9,609 nt of DNA, from contig DDQV01000083.1 of assembly GCA_002342785.1 (NCBI GenBank), forward strand, positions 1 through 9,609. The letters run 5' to 3'. Origin of the DNA: Fusobacteriaceae bacterium UBA2433 (lineage in GTDB: Bacteria; Fusobacteriota; Fusobacteriia; Fusobacteriales; Fusobacteriaceae). The translations under genes and the position numbers were made by a program. The notes under the pieces were generated by a model that searched no databases, was not told where the DNA came from, and was given only the letters and a program-made list of their open reading frames with translations. This document shows positions 6,174 to 9,609 of the stretch, piece after piece (within the stretch, counting starts at the first letter, position 1; each line of letters starts with the position of its first letter).

Positions 6174-7895
6174 ATGAGAAAACTAATACAAGGTATTGAT
6201 GCTTCCCCAGGAATTGTAGTTGGGAAGGTATTTTTATATAAAGAAACTGAACTAGTTATCAACAAGGGAAAAGTATTAAACTCAAAAAATGAAGAGGAAA
6301 AATTATTAGATGGTAGAGATCAATCAAGGGAACAACTAACTGAAATAAGAAATATGACTGCAAAAAAATTAGGTGAAGATAAAGCAACTATTTTTGATGG
6401 TCATATTACACTTTTAGAAGATGAAGATCTTTTTGAAGAGGTAGTTGAACTAATTCAAGATAATCAAATCTCAGCAGAATATGCTTTGACACAAGGTATT
6501 GATGTATATTGTGATATGCTTTCAAACTTAGAAGATCCATATCTAAGAGAAAGGGTAGCCGACCTTAAAGATATTGCTAAAAGATGGTTATACAATATAA
6601 CAGGAACTCCAATCATTGATTTAGGAAATCTTCCTGCTGAAACTGTTATAGTAGCAAATGATCTAACTCCATCTGATACAGCTCAAATAGATCTTAAAAA
6701 TGTTGTAGCTTTTGTTACACAAATAGGTGGTAAGACTGCCCATTCATCTATAATGGCTAGATCTCTTGAACTTCCTGCTGTTGTTGGAACAAAAACTATC
6801 TTAGAAGATGCAAATGACAGCGAAACAATTATTGTTGATGCATTAACTGGAGTAGTTATTCTTAATCCTACCAATGCTGAGATTGTAGAAGCAATCAAGG
6901 CAAAAGAAAAATTTAATGTTGAAAAAGAAGAATTAAAACAATTAAAAGATAAAAAGGCTACTTCTAAAGATGGAATCACTGTAGGAACTTGGGCTAATAT
7001 TGGCGGACCTTCTGATGTTGAAGGCGTTCTTAGAAATGGAGCAGACGGAATTGGTCTTTATAGAACTGAATTTTTATTTATGAACTCTGACAAATTTCCA
7101 ACTGAAGAGGAACAATTCCAAGCATATAAACAAGTTGTAGAAAGAATGAATGGACTCCCTGTAACTATTAGAACAATGGATATTGGTGGAGATAAAGCTC
7201 TCTCTTATATGGAACTTCCTGAAGAAGAAAATCCATTTTTAGGATGGAGAGCAATTAGAGTTTGTTTAGATAGACCTGAAATTTTAAAAACACAATTTAG
7301 AGCTCTCCTTAGAGCCTCTGGATTTGGATATGTTAAGATCATGCTTCCTATGATTATTTCATTAGATGAGATTAGACAGTCTAAAGTATTATTAGAAGAG
7401 TGCAAAGAAGAACTTAGAAATCAAGGTATTAATTTTGATGAAAATATTCAATTAGGTATAATGGTAGAAACTCCAGCTGTGGCATTTAGAGCAAAATATT
7501 TTGCTGCTGAAGTGGATTTCTTTTCAATTGGAACAAATGATTTAACTCAATATACACTAGCTGTCGATAGAGGAAATGAAAAAATTGCTAGTCTATATGA
7601 TTCTTTTAATCCTAGTGTACTAGCAGCTATTCAACTAGCTATTGAAGGTGCCCATTCAGTTGGAATATCTATCTCTATGTGTGGTGAATTTGCAGGAGAT
7701 CCATTAGCCACTCCAATATTATTTGGTATGGGATTAGATGCTTTTTCAATGTCTGCTATATCTGTCTTAGGTATTAAAAGAAATATTATCCACTTAGACA
7801 AAACAGAATGTGAAGCATTAGTTGAAAGAGTAATGGCTATGGCCACTGCTGAAGAGATTAAAGCTGAGATAATAAAATTTAACGAAAAATTATAA
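6174..7895 (+). CDS. ptsI: Phosphoenolpyruvate-protein phosphotransferase (PTS enzyme I)
   Basis: The 573-residue enzyme I autophosphorylates from phosphoenolpyruvate and phosphorylates HPr, the first step of the sugar PTS in the cytosol. The N-terminal HPr-binding and swivelling domains include DLTPSDTAQID (163-173) and the phospho-histidine loop GGKTAHSSIMARSLELPAVVG (185-205; active His190). The C-terminal PEP-binding barrel carries GIGLYRTEFLF (292-302, Arg297), TIRTMDIGGDK (331-341, Arg333), MVETPA (430-435, Glu432), GTNDLTQY (453-460, Asp456) and SMCGEFAGD (501-509, catalytic Cys503). All key residues are present and the length is normal. I chose ATG 6174 because GGAGG (6162-6166) precedes it by 7 bases; the longer open frame from 6126 would run out of the terminator stem and adds an atypical hydrophobic stretch. 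It is paired with ptsH upstream and closed by its own terminator. Confidence 0.97.
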   Translation: MRKLIQGIDASPGIVVGKVFLYKETELVINKGKVLNSKNEEEKLLDGRDQSREQLTEIRNMTAKKLGEDKATIFDGHITLLEDEDLFEEVVELIQDNQISAEYALTQGIDVYCDMLSNLEDPYLRERVADLKDIAKRWLYNITGTPIIDLGNLPAETVIVANDLTPSDTAQIDLKNVVAFVTQIGGKTAHSSIMARSLELPAVVGTKTILEDANDSETIIVDALTGVVILNPTNAEIVEAIKAKEKFNVEKEELKQLKDKKATSKDGITVGTWANIGGPSDVEGVLRNGADGIGLYRTEFLFMNSDKFPTEEEQFQAYKQVVERMNGLPVTIRTMDIGGDKALSYMELPEEENPFLGWRAIRVCLDRPEILKTQFRALLRASGFGYVKIMLPMIISLDEIRQSKVLLEECKEELRNQGINFDENIQLGIMVETPAVAFRAKYFAAEVDFFSIGTNDLTQYTLAVDRGNEKIASLYDSFNPSVLAAIQLAIEGAHSVGISISMCGEFAGDPLATPILFGMGLDAFSMSAISVLGIKRNIIHLDKTECEALVERVMAMATAEEIKAEIIKFNEKL

Positions 7896-7910
7896 AAACA
7901 TATAGAAAAG

Positions 7911-7943
7911 AGAGCAATAATTTTATTATTGCTCTTTTTTTTT
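7911..7943 (+). terminator. Intrinsic terminator after ptsI
   Basis: AGAGCAATAAT (7911-7921) and ATTATTGCTCT (7925-7935) form a perfect 11-bp stem with a TTT loop, followed by an unbroken T-run to 7943. It lies 16 bases after the ptsI stop and ends the pts transcript. Confidence 0.92.
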
Positions 7944-8486
7944 ATGATTTTATTTAAAAATATAAATATTAAAAAGTATCCTATAAAATATTTTTATCAT
8001 AATTTTAAAATTTTAAATTGTAAAAATTTAAAAAATAATGAAATAAAAACAATTAATATTTTTTATTTTTTTTAATTCATGAATGAAATTTTATAAAATA
8101 AAAAATTCATTATTTTATAATTAATATTTTTCCATTCAGAAATAAAAAAATATAATATATCTTAAACATAAAATAATAAAAAAACAACAACTTATTTATT
8201 TTATTGAGCTTACATGTCTATAATGATAAAAATTTCACTTTTATATTATAAAAACATAATATTAATAAAAAAATAAACTATTATTAAGATTTAAAACATT
8301 TAATGATAAATCGTTTATAATTACGTCTAAAAATCATAATTATGAACAATAACTATGATTTTTAAGTGAAAATAAATATAAATCTAATTATTTTTTGCTA
8401 TAAAAAATAATTATTTTAAAAAAAATTCTTGCTTTTTAAATTTAAATGTAGTAAAACATATATAGAAAGATAAAAACTTCACAATT
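7944..8486. other. Long AT-rich intergenic region with perfect inverted repeats, no gene seen
   Basis: About 540 bases of almost pure A/T hold no open frame with a ribosome-binding site. Three perfect inverted repeats stand out. TTATAAAATAA at 8091-8101 pairs with 8110-8120 (8-base loop). TAAAAATCATA at 8328-8338 pairs with 8354-8364 (15-base loop). TAATTATTTTTT at 8385-8396 pairs with 8402-8413 (5-base loop, GCTAT). None has the GC-rich stem of a normal terminator. The region could hold upstream abfD regulatory sites or a small RNA, or it could be drifted non-coding DNA. In such biased sequence some of these repeats are expected by chance. Confidence 0.4.
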
Positions 8487-8503
8487 AATTGGTGATACCA
8501 ATT
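8487..8503. promoter_or_regulatory. Candidate GntR/FadR-type operator upstream of abfD
   Basis: AATTGGTGATACCAATT is a perfect inverted repeat of two 7-base arms around GAT, and is the most G/C-bearing element in this intergenic region. Its core TTGGT-N3-ACCAA matches the TGGTNNNACCA pattern known for operators of the FadR subfamily of GntR regulators. It lies about 70 bases upstream of the abfD start and overlaps a possible -35 box (TTGATA, 8502-8507), a position suited to repression. The regulator itself is not in the window. Confidence 0.55.
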
Positions 8504-8529
8504 GATAAAAAGTACTAAAAAAATAAATT
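8502..8529 (+). promoter_or_regulatory. Possible abfD promoter
   Basis: TTGATA (8502-8507), a 16-base spacer and TAAATT (8524-8529) form a plausible but weak sigma70-type promoter, placing the transcript start about 40 bases before abfD. The octamer AGTACTAA occurs twice in direct orientation around it (8511-8518 and 8543-8550), 32 bases apart. The octamer's core hexamer AGTACT is itself a palindrome. Confidence 0.3.
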
Positions 8530-8573
8530 ATTATTTTTAAATAGTACTAATCTAATTCAGGAGGGATTTAAAA

Positions 8574-9609
8574 ATGGCATTAATGACAGGTGAACAATAT
8601 ATTCAAAGTTTAAAGAAGATGAACACAAAAGTTTATTTGATGGGAGAATTGGTAGAGGACTTTATAGAACATCCAATGATCAGACCTTCAATCAATTCAG
8701 TTGCAGCTACTTATGATTTAGCTCACATAGAGGAATATAAAAATGTTATGACTGCTACATCGAATATTACAGGAGAGAAAGTTAATCGTTTTTGCCATCT
8801 TCATCAAAGTACTGAAGATCTTAAAAATAAAGTTAAGATGCAAAGATTACTTGGACAAAAAACAGCTTCATGCTTCCAAAGATGTGTAGGAATGGATGCT
8901 TTTAACTCTATCTTTAGTACAACATTTGAAGTAGATCAAAAATATAAAACAGTTTATCATGAAAGATTCAAAAGATATATGAAATTTGTTCAAGACAATG
9001 ACCTTACAGTAGATGGAGCTATGACAGATCCCAAAGGAGATAGAGGTTTACCTCCTCATAAACAATCAGATTTAGATCTTTACCTTCGTGTAGTTGAACA
9101 AAGAGAAGATGGATTTGTAGTAAGGGGAGCTAAAGCACATCAAACTGGTGCTGTAAATTCTCATGAACATCTTATTATGCCAACTATGGCTATGGGAGAA
9201 AATGACAAAGATTTTGCAATTGCTTTCTCTATCCCATCAGATGCACCTGGAATATTAATGATCTATGGTAGACAATCATGTGATCTAAGAAAATTAGAAG
9301 GTGGAAAGATCGACGTAGGAAATCCTAAATTTGGTGGGCAAGAAGCATTAGTAGTATTCAATGATGTTTTCATTCCTAATGAAAGAATATATCTAAATGG
9401 AGAAAATGATTTTGCTGGTGTTCTTGTAGAAAGATTTGCTGGTTACCATAGACAAAGTTATGGTGGATGTAAAGTAGGAGTAGGAGATGCACTTATTGGA
9501 GCAGCAGCACTTGCAGCAGAATATAATGGTGTAACTAAAGCTTCTCATATAAAAGATAAACTTATTGAGATGACTCATCTTAACGAAACATTGTATGCAT
9601 GTGGTCTTG
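8574..9609 (+). CDS. abfD: 4-hydroxybutyryl-CoA dehydratase / vinylacetyl-CoA isomerase (3'-truncated by window)
   Basis: 345 residues are visible of a family of about 490; the frame is open to the window end. The sequence follows the Clostridium aminobutyricum AbfD pattern closely: HPMIRPSINS (33-42), HLHQSTEDL (75-83), KMQRLLGQKTASCFQRCVGM (88-107), GAMTDPKGDRG (148-158), VVRGAKAHQTGAVNSHEH (182-199), FGGQEALVVF (253-262) and ERFAGYHRQSYGGCKVGVGD (286-305). The [4Fe-4S] ligands are all present (Cys100, Cys104, His292, Cys299), as are active-site Glu257, Tyr296 and Lys300. The glutamate near residue 455 lies beyond the window. The enzyme, which binds FAD and an iron-sulfur cluster, converts 4-hydroxybutyryl-CoA to crotonyl-CoA by a radical mechanism in 4-aminobutyrate or succinate fermentation. 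ATG 8574 has AGGAGGG (8559-8565) 8 bases upstream. It is apparently the first gene of its transcript, behind a candidate GntR-type operator. Confidence 0.95.
   Translation, partial: MALMTGEQYIQSLKKMNTKVYLMGELVEDFIEHPMIRPSINSVAATYDLAHIEEYKNVMTATSNITGEKVNRFCHLHQSTEDLKNKVKMQRLLGQKTASCFQRCVGMDAFNSIFSTTFEVDQKYKTVYHERFKRYMKFVQDNDLTVDGAMTDPKGDRGLPPHKQSDLDLYLRVVEQREDGFVVRGAKAHQTGAVNSHEHLIMPTMAMGENDKDFAIAFSIPSDAPGILMIYGRQSCDLRKLEGGKIDVGNPKFGGQEALVVFNDVFIPNERIYLNGENDFAGVLVERFAGYHRQSYGGCKVGVGDALIGAAALAAEYNGVTKASHIKDKLIEMTHLNETLYACGL

Noticed and set aside
6683..7846. Three minus-strand open frames inside ptsI
   Set aside because: All are antisense to conserved enzyme I motifs and lack start signals.
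8214..8276. Possible 20-residue hydrophobic small ORF (MSIMIKISLLYY...)
   Set aside because: No Shine-Dalgarno sequence upstream, and a short hydrophobic Ile/Lys frame is expected by chance in A/T-only DNA.
8328..8364. Inverted repeat considered as an intrinsic terminator
   Set aside because: The stem is almost all A/T with a 15-base loop, no U-tract beyond the arm, and no gene end nearby.
9393..9578. Minus-strand 61-codon open frame inside abfD
   Set aside because: Antisense to the iron-sulfur ligand region of abfD; Cys/Ser-rich shadow frame.
1..9609. CRISPR array, tRNA/rRNA genes, insertion sequences, phage or defence system
   Set aside because: No regularly spaced repeats, no tRNA-like cloverleaf or rRNA segment, no transposase/integrase and no defence-gene motifs were seen; the window is dominated by ordinary metabolic and transport genes.

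Overview
The window is strongly AT-rich, with long, nearly pure A/T intergenic stretches, Shine-Dalgarno sites of the GGAGG type and U-tract hairpin terminators. HPr, enzyme I, a FabV/TER-type enoyl reductase and 4-hydroxybutyryl-CoA dehydratase together suggest an anaerobic, sugar- and amino-acid-fermenting, butyrate-producing bacterium. Base composition and the style of these proteins fit Fusobacteriota, probably Fusobacterium or a close relative. This is inference from the sequence alone; a low-GC clostridial host is the main alternative.

Layout. Bases 1-279 hold the end of a gene that looks like the C-terminal domain of penicillin-binding protein 1C (+). A perfect bidirectional hairpin terminator (332-370) separates it from a convergent ADP-ribosylglycohydrolase-family gene (398-1261, -). 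A 353-bp divergent region follows; it contains an approximately 50-bp duplicated leader and promoters facing both ways. It leads into an MFS transporter (1615-2823, +), which converges on a YihY/BrkB-family membrane protein with a C-terminal winged-helix-like tail (2888-4165, -). A second divergent region of about 360 bp precedes fabV/ter (4523-5719, +). ptsH (5844-6107) and ptsI (6174-7895) follow on the same strand, with a strong hairpin between them and another after ptsI. A very AT-rich gap of about 630 bp with several perfect inverted repeats then leads to abfD (4-hydroxybutyryl-CoA dehydratase), which is cut off by the window end at residue 345 of about 490.

How the genes fit together. 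HPr and enzyme I are the general phosphotransfer proteins of the sugar PTS. The FabV/TER enzyme reduces enoyl-ACP or crotonyl-CoA. AbfD converts 4-hydroxybutyryl-CoA to crotonyl-CoA. If the reductase acts on CoA esters, the two could be consecutive steps to butyryl-CoA in the 4-aminobutyrate/succinate route to butyrate, although they are separate transcription units here. abfD has a 17-bp perfect inverted repeat of GntR/FadR-operator type just upstream, so its control by an acyl-CoA- or organic-acid-sensing regulator is a reasonable hypothesis. I see no tRNA, rRNA, CRISPR array, transposase or phage gene, and no obvious undescribed multi-gene system. The window is mainly housekeeping and fermentation genes with some interesting regulatory DNA.
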